Positions 44,664 to 56,892 of a stretch of 64,000 bases of DNA are shown here, piece by piece. The stretch is from contig JAOWBW010000253.1 in the NCBI GenBank assembly GCA_026119855.1, positions 1,178,001 through 1,242,000 of the forward strand, given 5' to 3'. The notes under the pieces were generated by a model. That model was not told where the DNA came from and did no database searches. It was given only the letters and a program-made list of their open reading frames with translations. Source of the stretch: Campanula takesimana (Eukaryota > Streptophyta > Magnoliopsida > Asterales > Campanulaceae). Position 1 is the stretch's first letter; each line of letters begins with the position of its first letter. The position numbers and the translations under genes were made by a program.

Positions 44664-45128
44664 GTTCTATGTAATTTTTGTTTTTACGCAAGGTATTCCT
44701 TTTTGTGCGCATTTTTGTTTTTCACTTTAAACTTGTAATCTGCAACTTTTATCACTTCAAGTTTTAATGAGAAAAATCGCATCATTGGTTTCAAAAGCTT
44801 GTTAAATTCAAACTCTTCGTTTGTGGAACAATGAATGCTTTATTCCACCTCATGCGCATATTATTAACTGCTCATATTTTCTACGCATGATGTTTAAACG
44901 CATACTTAAACTAAAATTCATATCATTTGTATGCGCTGCATGATATTTCTGTCTTTCCCATATTGTAAGTTAATCTTTTGGATAGAGTAGAAATCTATAG
45001 CATTGGCTAGTGTGTGCATTGACTTGAGGCATGATTTACCATTTTCATTTTTATGGACATGTTATTATCAAGTACAATGAATTGCCTTTGTTATAGTAGG
45101 TAATGGAATCAATCATTTAGGGGGAGAT
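44664..45128 (+). other. Element C 3' untranslated region and purine tract
   Basis: This is non-coding, ending in AGGGGGAGAT before the 3' LTR, the usual copia plus-strand primer. Confidence 0.75.
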
Positions 45129-46459
45129 TGTTGGGTATGCTTATCTCTTAACCCTCCTATTTATGTTAGAATTTATTGATACCATCACCTATTAATATTT
45201 TATAGACTTTAGGACCCTATGTAAGAATTTTTATAACTTCAATTTTTAGCTTAGTCCATTTTATAGTATAGGCTTAGAATATAGGACTTGGAGCGAAAAG
45301 GAATGCAGAACTAAGCAAGACTTCAGTCTCTGCGCAAGACTTCTCTGCGCAGGACATTACAGTGCAGGTCTTTGCTGCGCAGCCATTCAACCTTGCTCAG
45401 TTTTCAATATCTTCAGATTACCTAACTTGGAAAGCGCTTATAAGATGTACGCTTATTAAAGTGCTGAGGTGTGCAGAAACGACAAAATATGCACACTCAG
45501 CATATCCAACGATGAAGATGCGCTCAGATGAAATAATTCAAATGAAGACAGCTGTCAACCTTCTAAAAGAAGCTTTTGAATTTGGTCTTCATGCTCAGTC
45601 TCCAAGGGTTCAAAGACCCCTGCACACAAATCATATTGTGCCAGGTCATCAATCTTGATCAGAGTCCCAACGGCTATAAAGGACACCTACACACCAATCA
45701 TATTGTGCCAGCTCATCGTCCTTGCTCAGAGCACCAACGGCTACTTTTAAGCTCTCAGCTATAAATAGCCTGCTCATCCTCATTTCCAAGTTGCTAGAGT
45801 TTGTGCTTACTAAGTATCTTTGAAGTTCTGAAGATTGCTGCTTAAAAATCCCAGATTCAAGAACAACCTTCAAACCTTCATACCTTCAAACTCCTGCCCA
45901 GATCCTAAGCCTTATATCACCAGAATTCTTTGTGCTCTTCATCTCATAGATTCATAGAGCCCAGAATTTTTGACACACACACACCTCTTGAAGCGTCGAT
46001 CACATAGTTCTTACTTCTTGAGAAACACCGGTTTAGTCTAGGATTTGTTCTTCATAGATTAGATTTTGATTTGAGTTTTGATTCTTTGTAATCTTGTAAA
46101 ATATCCTCACATCAATATAAATCTCATTAGAAAATCCAAGACTAACCATCTTGGTAGAGGACGTAGATCTTTCATCGATCGAACCTCTCCAAATAGCTTG
46201 TTCATTATTCTTACTGCTTATTTCCTGCTTACATTATTTCTTAATAGCTGCTTTGTTTGATCTTACCAAATTGCTATTTGCTGCTGTATTTTGTTATTGC
46301 TTATTGCCTTAGAACCTTTTTAACGAACTCTTTAGCCAAAACTTAGCGCGTGCGCTTTAGTCCCTGCGCAGTATACCCTGCGAAGTGCTGCTTTAAATTT
46401 CTGCTGTGCATTTCACACTCTCTCTGTGCGCTATACGTAGCTTATTTGAGAACTGTGCG
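45129..46459 (+). repeat. Element C 3' LTR (end deleted)
   Basis: It starts TGTTGGGTATGC and follows the 5' LTR, but includes the 586 bp missing there. It breaks off after GAACTGTG, so the last 106 bp and the CCAACA end are gone. It holds CTGCGCAG palindromes at about 45330-45385, a 67-bp tandem duplication (TCATATTGTGCCAG at 45631 and 45698) and TATAAATA at 45760. Confidence 0.9.
45760..45767 (+). promoter_or_regulatory. TATA box of element C 3' LTR
   Basis: TATAAATA follows the 67-bp duplication. The equivalent in the 5' LTR lies inside its 586-bp deletion. From the 3' LTR it would drive transcription outward into element B. Confidence 0.65.
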
Positions 46460-47366
46460 TTTCTTGCAATCAAATTGGGGCTTTCCTTCTCTTCTCTCTT
46501 AATGACTTACTTGCCTTCGTGAGTCATTCAATAAATAAAAATACATGTCAATACTAGGGGCTACTTCCCTAGTCAAGTCAATATCACTCATCATTAGTGA
46601 CAAAAAGGTCTCCACCGCAAAATCACATGTCTCTTATCCTCAGCTAGAGTCAATGCACGCTTCCTCATTAATCGAGTCAAAATGAAGACGCAAAAGATAT
46701 GCCCGCTAGATTGAAAACCCGAAAGGGCGATCTAGGCAAAAAACAGGGTGCGTCATAAAAAAATGAGAGAGTGAGAGAGAGAAGGGAAAGAGAAATGGAG
46801 ATCCCCAGCCTCTAAAGAAGACAAGTTCTACATTGGATCTCCTCAGCAAGTCAATTCCCCACCGAGTCAACTTGAGAATCACAAAAGGCTCGACAACACA
46901 TGGCACAATCAAAGGTCGTTCTGGGTTATTGGCATAAGAGAGGTTGTTCTTGCAATATCTATTTTTTGGGTTCATGTGAAAGAAGCCCCATGATAACCGA
47001 GATCCACCCGAGAATGAGCCCATCATTGAGGGGTACAAGGTTGGACAAATAGTCCCCAGTAAGTCAATTGGTTTGGGCAGTAAATGGCAACAACATGTGA
47101 CTCAGTTTTCAAGATTCTCTAAGCATGTGCCCCTACAGTATGTCAAAAGGCTTCCCGAGAATAGAGTAGCTCTTGCCATGTCCTCTTATGTTTGTTCCCC
47201 CGCAAGAGGACGAGTCTCTGGCTTTGCTCGACAAATGATGATGCCCTAGGGGCTATGTGACTCAAGAACGAGAGCTTCTTCTGCTTCATTTGACAGTTAA
47301 TGATCCCTAGGGGCTATGCTCAAGAAAGATATGTGAGACAACCCTCAAAGTCTCTCAAGAGGAATG
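46460..47366 (+). mobile_element. Element B: small Ogre-like retrotransposon, 3' part
   Basis: It matches H (58110 onward) and I (62531-63450), starting TTTCTTGCAATCAAA. It carries the second hairpin type (46706-46735, CTAGATTG...GATCTAG) with the GGGTGCGTCATAAAA tail and two CCCTAGGGGCTATG motifs. Compared with I, about 0.49 kb is missing at the copia junction. No coding sequence is seen. It stops at the antisense LTR F, before any 3' LTR of its own. Confidence 0.75.
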
Positions 47367-50300
47367 TGTAACGATCCTCCCCCTCGGGGCGAAACGAGGT
47401 TTCCGCTCAAGGAAGAAAATCCAAATACGTGAACTAAACACATTTAACGGAGTCGCCACATTTGTTAACTTTTAACCCAAAAAATGAAAATGGTTAGAGA
47501 TTTACAATTCTATTGTATAGTACATTTTTGAATATTTTCTAACATTTATTTTGAAACAAATAAAATAAATTTTATGAGGTGCAGGGAGTACAAACTAGAC
47601 TTCCCACTCAAATATGTATGTGGGCCAATTTTAGGGTTTATATTCATTGAGAAACAGTTCAAACACTATTGTTAAGGGTTTATGTTCAATACTTCCTTTA
47701 ACTTATAGAAAAGTTATAGGTTGTCACTTGTCATTGAGCGGCTTTGCACCAAATATGAGTAGGTCAATTATGCGGTTCTCGCATATATTTATTCGAATAC
47801 CCCTTTTAAAACAACTATTTATCTTTTCTTTGTTCAAAAAGAGAAAAGGGATTTTTTTAAACGATGTCGTCGGCTTGATTTTTACCACCAAATCATTCTT
47901 TTAATTTACGTAGGGTAGATCGTTAGATTTCACATAATATGAAATTGTGAGGCGTAACTTTTCCAAATAAAAAATTGTCAGTAATCAATGTTTAGAATTT
48001 TTTTTTAAAAGCAAATTTGTGCCAGATTGAATTTAACCATTGAGATTGAATTTAAAGGAGTCTTCCTATTCTAGGTATGTTTACTTTAAAGTCACAAATG
48101 AGAGTCGGTTTGGGTGGACTCCCACTTGGTTTTGAAAATGGTTTAGCATTCACATCCAGTAAAGGAAACACATAAAGGGGTAGGGGATTAATATATACAA
48201 ATGGTAAATAAATGGGAGACAAATCTCATATCAAATGAATATCCAAAAGTCCGTCCCAAGACATTTTAGGGACTGCTGTCCATGTCTCTTTCTTGTACCT
48301 GCTTTTATACTTACTCAATCTGGAAAGTAAAGGTTAAGAAAAGTCTCTAACACATCAAGTATCAACCATGATTTTTCCTCTGATTTTAGGAGCATGTTAT
48401 GATGTTCAAATGAGGCATGCAAGATAATACTTTCAACAGCCAAATCTGACAGATATTCATATACTCATAAAAGACCCACTTTTTGCATCATGAAAACGGG
48501 GGAATCATGGAAAACAATAAGCATAAAGTTGTTCCTAACATATCAAATTTTAGATCTGGAAAGTTTCAAAGCCATCAGGCAAGCATAAGTCACACAAAAC
48601 TTCTCTCACATTTCCATGTCAGAGACAAACCAGCACAGATTTGCAGATCAATAGTTCAAATAATAAATGGAAAGACAAGTTTATACTCATGGGAAAAATG
48701 TTTTCTTTGCATGGTCATCTTCCTATGTTTGTATAGAACAAAATCTATTTTGTGTTAAGACCAAAAACCACGTTTTCTGTGCATAAATAGAGCAATAAGA
48801 CAGAGAGGTACAGATTGACAGTCAGCTGGAAATCTACGAAAGGCATGAAAATACTCATGAAAACTCAATCAAATGCGATGGTATGAACATGAAACATTGG
48901 GTACACATAGATATACATGTTAAAAACACAAAAGCACACTTATTCATGCTTCTAACTCAGATTACATGATGGTTAACATGGAGAGAAAACAAGGCATGGA
49001 CAGATTTGGAGGTTTTAAGGAATGTATCATGCTTATCTTTTGGAAAACTCCCCAAATCACTTTGTGTGAGCACTAGCTTGAAAACATGAACAATATGTAC
49101 ATTATTTACAGTAGGAATCAACTCAAGAGTCAAAGATCATCATGTATGTTTATTCAAGTAAGAGATGTAGCAAGAAACCATAGTCATTACATTTGGGTTT
49201 ATCAAATGGAGGTCTAGCCTAACAAGTGGCTAGACCCCTTTCCAAATCACATAAGGATCTACATTTTACATAGATGAACTTTACAAGAACAAGATATTAC
49301 CTATATGTTCTTCCTTTGCTTCCAAGGGAAGACTTTTTTTTGTGTTTTTCTTAAGGTGTTTGCCTTATGATTGAATGGGAGTTTGAGTGACTTGTTTTGG
49401 TTTGTTTTTGGTCAATGTTTTTAGGAAAATTCTACAAAAAAGAACTTGTTACAGAATAAATAATAAATAAATAAACTGAAAATAATTAAACATAAACTAG
49501 ACTGAATATTTGTGCCGAGCCGTGTGTTGAACACACTGTCCTTAAGACTTATTCGCCCCCTCACCGTGAGTGCTTGAGGTTGCTGATGGATGCTAGTCTC
49601 CCAGGATAACTAGCACGAACCGGATGCTCCCATGCACTAAGAGACTCCGGCAAATTGAATTAAGTGCCTGGACAGTATCACCACGAATGCAAATGCAGGA
49701 GGAAAAGGAGGAATGAACAAAGATGCAACAAAGAGAGGCTGTGGATTGTTGCTGGAAAACTGTATTCTTTTCTGTATTTTTCGTGTGTTTCTTGAAGTGG
49801 TTTGTAGCTCTATTTATACTAATCCAAGGACTGTACATAAGCCAAAATTAATTAACAAAAGAATAAGATTAATCCTTTAATTAATTCTGAGATAAAGCAT
49901 AACCCTTCACTTGGCATTCCAGTTCAGATGATGGGACGAATCTGATTTTTGACAAAAAATTTGACTGAAAAATCAAAATTAATTGCAAAAGGTGAGCTGG
50001 CGCGGACAAGCCAAATAGGTGCTACATTCGTGTCCGCAGGTCACGTGCACACATGAGTTCAATGGTCCCAAGCCAATTTGGGTCCATGATTTGCACCCCC
50101 CCTGCGCGCGAGAGAGAGCCTCTATGCCATACAAGCTTGAACACTACTCAAGTGCCCAAGCCTTTATACTAGCTTCCTTTTACATTTCTTTCCAATGTGG
50201 GATAAAACCAATATCCCCATTTCAACCCACCAACTTCAAGCCTTTGTATCTCATTCATCCCAACACCAAATTGGACAAATGAATACATTATCTCAATGTT

Positions 50301-51411
50301 CTCATGGAGTAGAACATAAACCCACAAACAATTTTGTCATTCGACAAGTTATTTATAACGGAAATAAATCATATTTCCTTCACATAATACAAAAATACAC
50401 TTATTTTTTCCAATAATTGTTTATGGTGGTGATATGGTGGTGTTGTGGTGGTGTATTCACTGAAGTTTGGGATGTGGGATGATCCCTATCTTGGTTGTAG
50501 AGAGAAGATGAATGTAGTGTATGTAGGATGGCTTGGTGTGTGAGTTGTGTATGAATTGTGTATGGATCTCTTGTGTTTCCCCTTGTAAATGGATAAATGT
50601 GGGAGGTAATATGGATGGGGGGAGGTGATGAATGACCTTAGGTGCCGTTACTTAGGCCTAGGGGGTCATTTAGGGCGCAACTACCCGGCACAAATGCAGT
50701 TGGAAATGGCATAAAGTTGATTTGAAATGGCCAAGTTGTTGATGGAGCAAAACTGCTGATGATCTGCTAGGGGATGAAGAGCCGTACAGCACCAATTGTT
50801 CCATACTCCCATGAAGTGGCCGTACGGCTATCTTGAGAGATCTGGAGCAATCTCCTTTTGCCACGTGTCGCGCTCCGATTGGACCATTGCTATTTGAAAT
50901 GACCAGCCACTTGGTGCCACTAGCTGGATGGTGGTTAGGTCTTATTATTCCATGCTTGAATGTGTTTGACGTGAAAGATCCACAATTCTGGTTCTGATAT
51001 TGGTTCCGCAACAGTCCAAGTTTTGTCCGTGTGTGCGCACAACGGTGTCCCGATTGTCCGCAAGTCCAACATGAAAGTTGCTTGAAATAATCTCGTGGTC
51101 ACGTTCGTCTATCTGAAACATGTTTATAAGCAAGGGATAACAGTAATATATTTTAAAGTGTAGAATGGACGATAACGAGCAGTTCTAGGGGTGCGGGCCC
51201 CGTTTCGGGCCCCGCAGCTCAAAAATTGAAGTATATGCCTGCTCACTCATTTTGTCGCTCTGATCATGAATTTGAAGTCCGTTAATACATTCAATGCAAC
51301 GATAAGGCTCACGGTACTCCCTCATAGCTAAATCTGGGGTTCTAGGTCAATTTCAGGGTTTAGACCGATCAAAAAGGGTTTGTTAAGGGGTGCGAGATCG
51401 GGGTGTCTACA
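47367..51411 (-). repeat. Element F: antisense Ogre-type LTR, apparently solo (about 4.0 kb)
   Basis: On the minus strand it begins TGTAGACACCCC at 51411 and ends near ATCGTTACA at 47367. It has TATAAATA at 49818-49811 (minus) and a U5 copy of TGGCGACTCCG at 47458-47448, the hallmarks of this LTR family but four times as long; 4-5 kb LTRs are usual for Ogre. No primer site, gag or pol flanks it. The sequences next to the ends (GAATG left, GTGAC right) do not match, so it may be a recombinant rather than a simple solo LTR. The interior has no recognisable gene. Confidence 0.68.
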
Positions 51412-53351
51412 GTGACTTTATCAATTTGTAAGATTCACATATATCACATGATTTGAAATCATGTGAATTTAAAAGTCCGTCCCATGGAATTTTAGATATG
51501 TGTTTCTTATCATTTGATATAGACATCAATGCTTTTAAGAATGTAACGATTACATCCTTATATTCAGATTTCCATCATTTATGTTATACTTATTATTTTG
51601 TTATTCCAAGATAAGGATATAAGGTCTCATTATATGATTAACAATACAATAAAGTGAATCATATTTAATGGTGCACCTTCTTATTCGAAATAATAAATAT
51701 CCATAATCTTCTTATGAAGATATCAAAATAATATTTCGACTTAAAGTAGGAACATCTCAACATTGTTCAAAACAAATATGAATCCACTAGGTAAAGACAC
51801 GTCGCAAGTTTCTATGATTAATGTTGCAACCTTTGCATCATTATCAACACATAGGTTAATCTTTACCCTTTTAAGTAGTCTTTCTATTTCTCAAGTCTTA
51901 CACATTTATAAAATGTGGGATTCATATCCGGTATCTAATACCCAAGAGATTAGAAGATAAACATAAATACTTGAAGCGGTAGTCCTACTACCCTTCCTTT
52001 GATCTTTTAATTTAAATTGTAATTTCTCCAATGGTCAATCTTATTGCCATGGCAGAAATTACATCCTTTGGATTTTAGGTTTTAACCACAAATATTTCCT
52101 TTAGGCTTGACAACTATTGTCTTGCATTTATCTTATATCCTTTTATTTATTAACCTTTTAGAGTTTGAGAAGGTTTCCATTTGATATTAAGACTTAGCAT
52201 TTTTAAACATCAAATGTCTCTTATGAATTAATAGCAAATCCGTTTGTTAGTTCCAAACTAACTTGATTATCAAACCAATAAGGTAATTAATATGTCTCTC
52301 CATGTTCAAAACATGAGAACTTATTACCATACCTTTCAGTCATCACATGAATGTTAGGCTCTAATCAATCTCAAACTTTTCTTTGTCTTTCTTGCTTGTA
52401 GGAACGCTTCCTACATGATTGCTTATCACATAAGCATCCATATACTTTAGATACTTCTAAAGTTCCAAACATATGGTAGCAAGTTGTAGGACAATTGACA
52501 TCCATAGATTCATTCACATGATTCTAATTTATGTCTATGTCCATCCTTAAGGCATTATGTTTCTTAGGAATAAGATTTATTAAGAATTCATAACTTCCGT
52601 TCTTGCTTTAGAACAATTCTTAAGCTCATGACTAGGTCAATGAAGTTAATCTCATTCTCTTAAGTGGGGTCTTTCGCAGTAATTATACATGATCATAGTT
52701 TAAAACATTTTACACACATGTGCAAATATACACCTATATTTCATACCATTATCATTTAAGAGATGTTTTAATGTATTTCATAAATACTCCCACTAAATTA
52801 TAAACCTTCAAATACAACAATTGTATAATATAATTTATGTGGGCTAAGATCCAATTTTAATTTAATTTCAAGTTCGCTTTGGCGATACTGCTCAAAATTA
52901 AATTAATTAGGTAGATAACTCCGTATCAATTATATCATATATGACTCTTAGATCCTTTATGGGATTCTTTGAACATTTAATGTCACAAACATGTTTTAAT
53001 CTCATCTTGTGCCTTAGGCCCAAAACTTTATCATTTGATAGCCCAATTAAGTTAAACCACTTTAAACGTATAGGAATCACTCTTTCCTCCTCTTGCTCAT
53101 AGATGAATAGAATTAATGCACATAGCTTTGGCAGAGCCCACATAAAACTACACATGTACTCACAAGTGTTTTAATCATGGATTGGCACACGACTTAAATT
53201 TTATGAAGGTTAATTAATCATAGAGACATACATCATATATTTAATTATGTCAAACATAATATAATATAGTCTTTGCATAATGGATGTTAACTAATCAAAT
53301 TAATTAACAGAAGCAAAATCTTGTGATTTAATTATGAAGCAACATTATGGG
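51412..53351 (-). pseudogene. Element G: decayed copia gag-protease relic, antisense
   Basis: On the minus strand, fragments in changing frames match a copia polyprotein. GCNFCHGNKIDHWRNYN (about 52065-52015) is a damaged zinc knuckle. TASSIYVYL then SWVLDTGYESHI (about 51970-51910) is the protease active site with its DTG. DVPTLS (about 51750) and a following stretch match the region after it. The upstream 53350-52100 should be gag but is too decayed to call in detail. AT-rich and full of stops, it looks like the oldest insertion here. LTRs are not seen. Confidence 0.62.
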
Positions 53352-54613
53352 TGTAGACACCTCGCCTTGGACCTCTCACCCCGATTGCATACATAGTATT
53401 TTTATTTAACTTATTTTCGTTAGTTTATGTTACTTCGGTTAAGTTCCTAACTGATTCTGTTAGTTTTGGACTAAACTGAATAACAGAGTTAACTTTAGAG
53501 TCATTTCTGTCATTCTGTCTTTTTCACCCCCGGGCGCCTTCCGTAATGGTCATGGGATGCACGCGCGTTTGGTCCAATAGACCGGACTCACGCGCTTCCC
53601 ATTTTGGCAGTTACGGATTGCTACAGTCTTTTCCCTCCATTTTCTTGATCACAAAGACCTCATTTTACTTCGACATTCATCCCCCCTTTATTCCATAACT
53701 CCCAATCCCATATTCTTAGTATTTTCCCTAAAACCAAATATTCTATCTTTATTTTATTTTATTTTTATTATTTTATTTTTCTTTATTTTCTTATTGGTTG
53801 AAAGACCATATTTTCCTCTCTTTTTCACCTATATAAACCCCTCTTTTTACCTTAGAAAGGGACTCTCTCAACACAAAAGGGACCTTAGACCTTGGACCTC
53901 AACCTCAAATTCTCTCTACACCTACACTATACATAATTCTCTCAAGAATTCTTCCTACAAGATTTCTAGCAACAAAACACTACACAAATTGTTCCATGAC
54001 AATTTATCTACAACAAACACCATTTTCCCACGGAGTTTAAGGTCCTCCTTTTTAAGGTACAACTTTACTTTTTCTTCTTCTTATTTTATTCATGTCTTGT
54101 ATGCAATCTCCATCAATTGGACATGACCTAAAGATCACTTTATTACATTAAAGTTGGTTAAAGTTTATCTCCCTACATTCCAAGTACTACTTTAATTTAC
54201 CATTTTTCCTTTCAATGTAATTGCTCGCATAGTTATTACATGTAAACCTTTGACATAAAAAATCAATAAACCAATTCTCTTTTATTTCCCTTTTATTTCC
54301 CCTCTTTCTCTATCATATAATTGTTAGCACTATTTAGTAAAAGAATGAAATTTATGCATTAGAACACCTTTAGCAGCAAGACCCGTGTTAGCGTGGCAGA
54401 GTGGGTGTTTAAGTACTTCCCACTCCGTAACCTAACCCCCGAACTCTTCTCTCCCAAATCCTTGGTTTCGTAACATAAATTAGGCTATCTTTAGGTTTTT
54501 CTTATGTTCCCTTAATAACATAGGTGGCGACTCTAACAATTAAAATTAATTAGACATCCTAGGATCCTTCCACCGCTCTAGCCAATTAGTGGGGTTTTCC
54601 CGGGGTATCTACA
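53352..54613 (+). repeat. Element H 5' LTR
   Basis: It runs TGTAGACACCTC to GGGGTATCTACA. The TATA box is TATATAAA at 53830. The U5 primer-like copy GTGGCGACTC is at 54534. It is longer than D's LTR mainly by TTTTATTTTA-rich sequence at 53740-53790. Confidence 0.93.
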
Positions 54614-54614
54614 G

Positions 54615-54632
54615 TGGCGACTCCGTTGGGGA
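54615..54632 (+). other. Element H primer binding site (tRNA-Arg type)
   Basis: TGGCGACTCCGTTGGGGA lies one base after the LTR end. Confidence 0.85.
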
Positions 54633-55764
54633 CAATATAGAGGGTGAAACTTGCGTTTCTGCTTTTGGTGTTCTTATTTCTGCATTCTAGGCATTCTGGT
54701 GGAAAAAGGTGGGAAACGTGAGCCTCTGGCCTACTTGGCCTAAGGTACGCGCGTCCGACCTCTACCACCAGAATCACCCGCCTCTCATCTTGTCCTTCAA
54801 TTCCATGTTTCTGTGCTAACAATGTCTGCAGGGGAAAGAATCTTTATTTAAGCTCAAGGCAATCCCTTAAACCCACTGATTTACAGGTTTTTACCCAGAA
54901 TCGGGCGCCTCTGCCCCACTTCCCTAAACGCGCGCGCCTCCCGAGTAGGCACCCAAATGCGCGCGCTTCTGGGCATTTTCCAAAAACAAAACAGTGCACA
55001 GAACATAATGGTTACAGTGTGTGGGCACCGGGCCTGCACATAACTGCTTTTTATTTTTTGTTTATTTTATCGGTCACATGGGTGATTCGAAAGTTGTACA
55101 TATGTGCTTATTTGTTTTTTCTTTTCTTTTGAAAAAGAAATATATTTTTGTCACTTTGTTGGACCTCACACTACGTGCACAAATTCCTATCAATTGCTCA
55201 CTATCGAGTCGCACAAGTCCAACCCCAAACCCGTCGAGGCCCGTCCTAGGAAGTTTCAAGCTCCACCCGACCTTGACTCTTCTGAAGCGGTAAACCTCAG
55301 CCCATGGCGTAGTTCATGACTACATACCGGGGGTGACCTTTAAGCCTCTCTTTAGCCGAGCACAAGCCAACACATTCTAGTTAGGGTCTAACACTCCGTG
55401 ACCAAGTTGGTTTTCACGTGACGAGATTTCCCTAAACTAATGTTTTCAAATCATGCATGCCGTTTCCAAGAGAAACAAGTGGTTATTATGGAACAAATAA
55501 AAATCCGTCCCCGCATGTATGCTTTATCACATTAATTAAGTTTAATCCCGACACATGTAGGAATCACAAGCGTGGTGGAATCCGATGAGTATATAAGACC
55601 GCAAGAAGGTCTATATACTAGTGTGACGATTCCACTATTTTTCCAGAAACTCCAAAAAGGACTACGTCCTTCCGACTTTTGTAAATAATAAAAAAAAATC
55701 ATTTTTCCATGTGGTTGAGTCCTTTTCTTGTTTGTGGGTGGAATTAGTTCTTCCAATAGGTCTA
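54633..55764 (+). other. Element H untranslated leader
   Basis: The post-primer hairpin (54716-54753, inner GGCCTACTTGGCC) is followed by GCGCGC/CTCCC motifs at 54900-54975 and the conserved block 55163-55675. Only one GGA.C...CGTCC hairpin is kept (about 55490-55510), against two in B, D and I. Confidence 0.78.
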
Positions 55765-56386
55765 ATGGCTTCCAACGGCAACAACAACAATGGTGGGATT
55801 TTTCCTTGTCCAACGAAAAGCTATTTGACATAATGAGAGCCATGGGGGAACAAATGGATAGACTTGTCGAGGATGCCCGCCGCAAGGATGATTTGTGGCA
55901 AGCCCGTCTTTCTCTTGAGAAAAGAATTCATGAGGAAGAGATTTCTGAACTTAAGGCCCGTTTGCAAAAGTTCACCGACAACAAGACAAAGGTCAACGGT
56001 AAAACAAGCTCAAGTGCCCCGCCCCCCAAGAGCCACAAAGGTGCCGCCGACAAGCGAATTTTTACTCCTCTCCTAGGAATGACCCAAACCGAAGTATTCG
56101 AAATTCTGATGACAAGTGGAAAGGTCAAGCCTATGGAAGGGTACAAGCCGAAGGCGATTGGAAAGAACCATGCATATGGAGAATGGTGCAACTACCACAT
56201 GTATAGTGGGCACACTACCGAGGAATGCCATGGTGTCAAGAGCGTGATCCAAGATTTAATCGATAATAGGGAATTTACCGTGGGTGAATAGCAACCGTGA
56301 AGCAAGGAATGGCTTGGGTTTGAAACATGGGAGACTACAACGACAAAGACGATATCAACAATCTCAGTTTCTCTTTCTCTACCTAG
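55765..56386 (+). pseudogene. Element H short gag (capsid-less)
   Basis: The homologous ATG is at 55765 (MASNGNNNN), but a frameshift within the next 40 bases puts the rest in the frame that reads from 55728. That frame gives the coiled coil (MRAMGEQMDRLVEDARRKDD), then directly the C-terminal module (RIFTPLLGMT, VKPMEGYKPK) and the knuckle CNYHMYSGHTTEEC with all C/H positions kept, ending at a TAG at 56289. The family ending (GDYNDKDDINNLSFSFS, TAG 56384-56386) is in another frame. As in B, the capsid domain is missing. Confidence 0.75.
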
Positions 56387-56892
56387 TTAAAAAAAATTAA
56401 AAATCAAAATCAAAGTCCTCTTATGTGTGCATTAAGTTTTCTTCCTTCTCGTCAATGTTAAAGTTTGAGTCGGTCTTATCAAATAAAAGCCGTTCTTGTC
56501 CCCATACACTATTCCAAGTTGTTCAATCTAATTCTTGGAAAAATGATGAAAAGATGTCTAAGAAAGTTTTGGAACAAAGGCTATTACTTGAACGACTAGG
56601 GGCTAAACATCGCAACGGAGGCAACAACATCAACGACGAAGCCAAGAAGCAAAAAAGGTGGAGCAACATCAAGCAAAGTTTTCAAGGGGGATATATATAT
56701 AATATAAAAAAAAAAAAAAAAAAGCTCGCTAGGTTGAACTCTTCAAACAACCTAGGCAAAAGTTAGAGCGCAAAAAAAAAAAAAAAAAAAAAACATCCAA
56801 AGAAGTTCACAACAACATCATTCCATCCACCAACGAAGGACGAAGCAACATCGACAATTCCTCGCGACGAAAGGAGCATTCACAAGAACTAC
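56387..56892 (+). other. Element H 3' non-coding region before MITE M
   Basis: It holds A-tracts (56706-56722 and 56768-56793) enclosing a hairpin at 56729-56755 with 8-bp arms CTAGGTTG and CAACCTAG. The matching hairpin in element I is at 62094-62121. No gene is recognised. Confidence 0.72.
56883..56892 (+). repeat. Target duplication of MITE M, left copy
   Basis: CAAGAACTAC recurs at 57850-57859 after the MITE. Element I has a single copy at the homologous site (62271-62280). Confidence 0.93.

Larger units (their letters stand above)
13127..46459 (+). mobile_element. Element C: SIRE-like Ty1/copia retrotransposon split by D and E
   Basis: The LTRs begin TGTTGGGTATGC at 13127 and 45129. 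A tRNA-iMet primer site lies at 13980 and a purine tract (AGGGGGAGA) at about 45119. The order gag, protease, integrase, RT, RNase H is that of copia. A large gag with two zinc knuckles and a long extra ORF after pol point to the SIRE (Maximus) lineage. Without D, E and their duplications the element is about 12.6 kb. The 5' LTR has lost its promoter and the 3' LTR has lost its last 106 bp together with about 0.5 kb of element B, so no target duplication survives. Confidence 0.9.

Noticed and set aside
53352..54613. H's LTR as the 3' LTR of B
   Set aside because: It is followed by a primer site, leader and gag, so it is a 5' LTR; B is separated from it by F and G.
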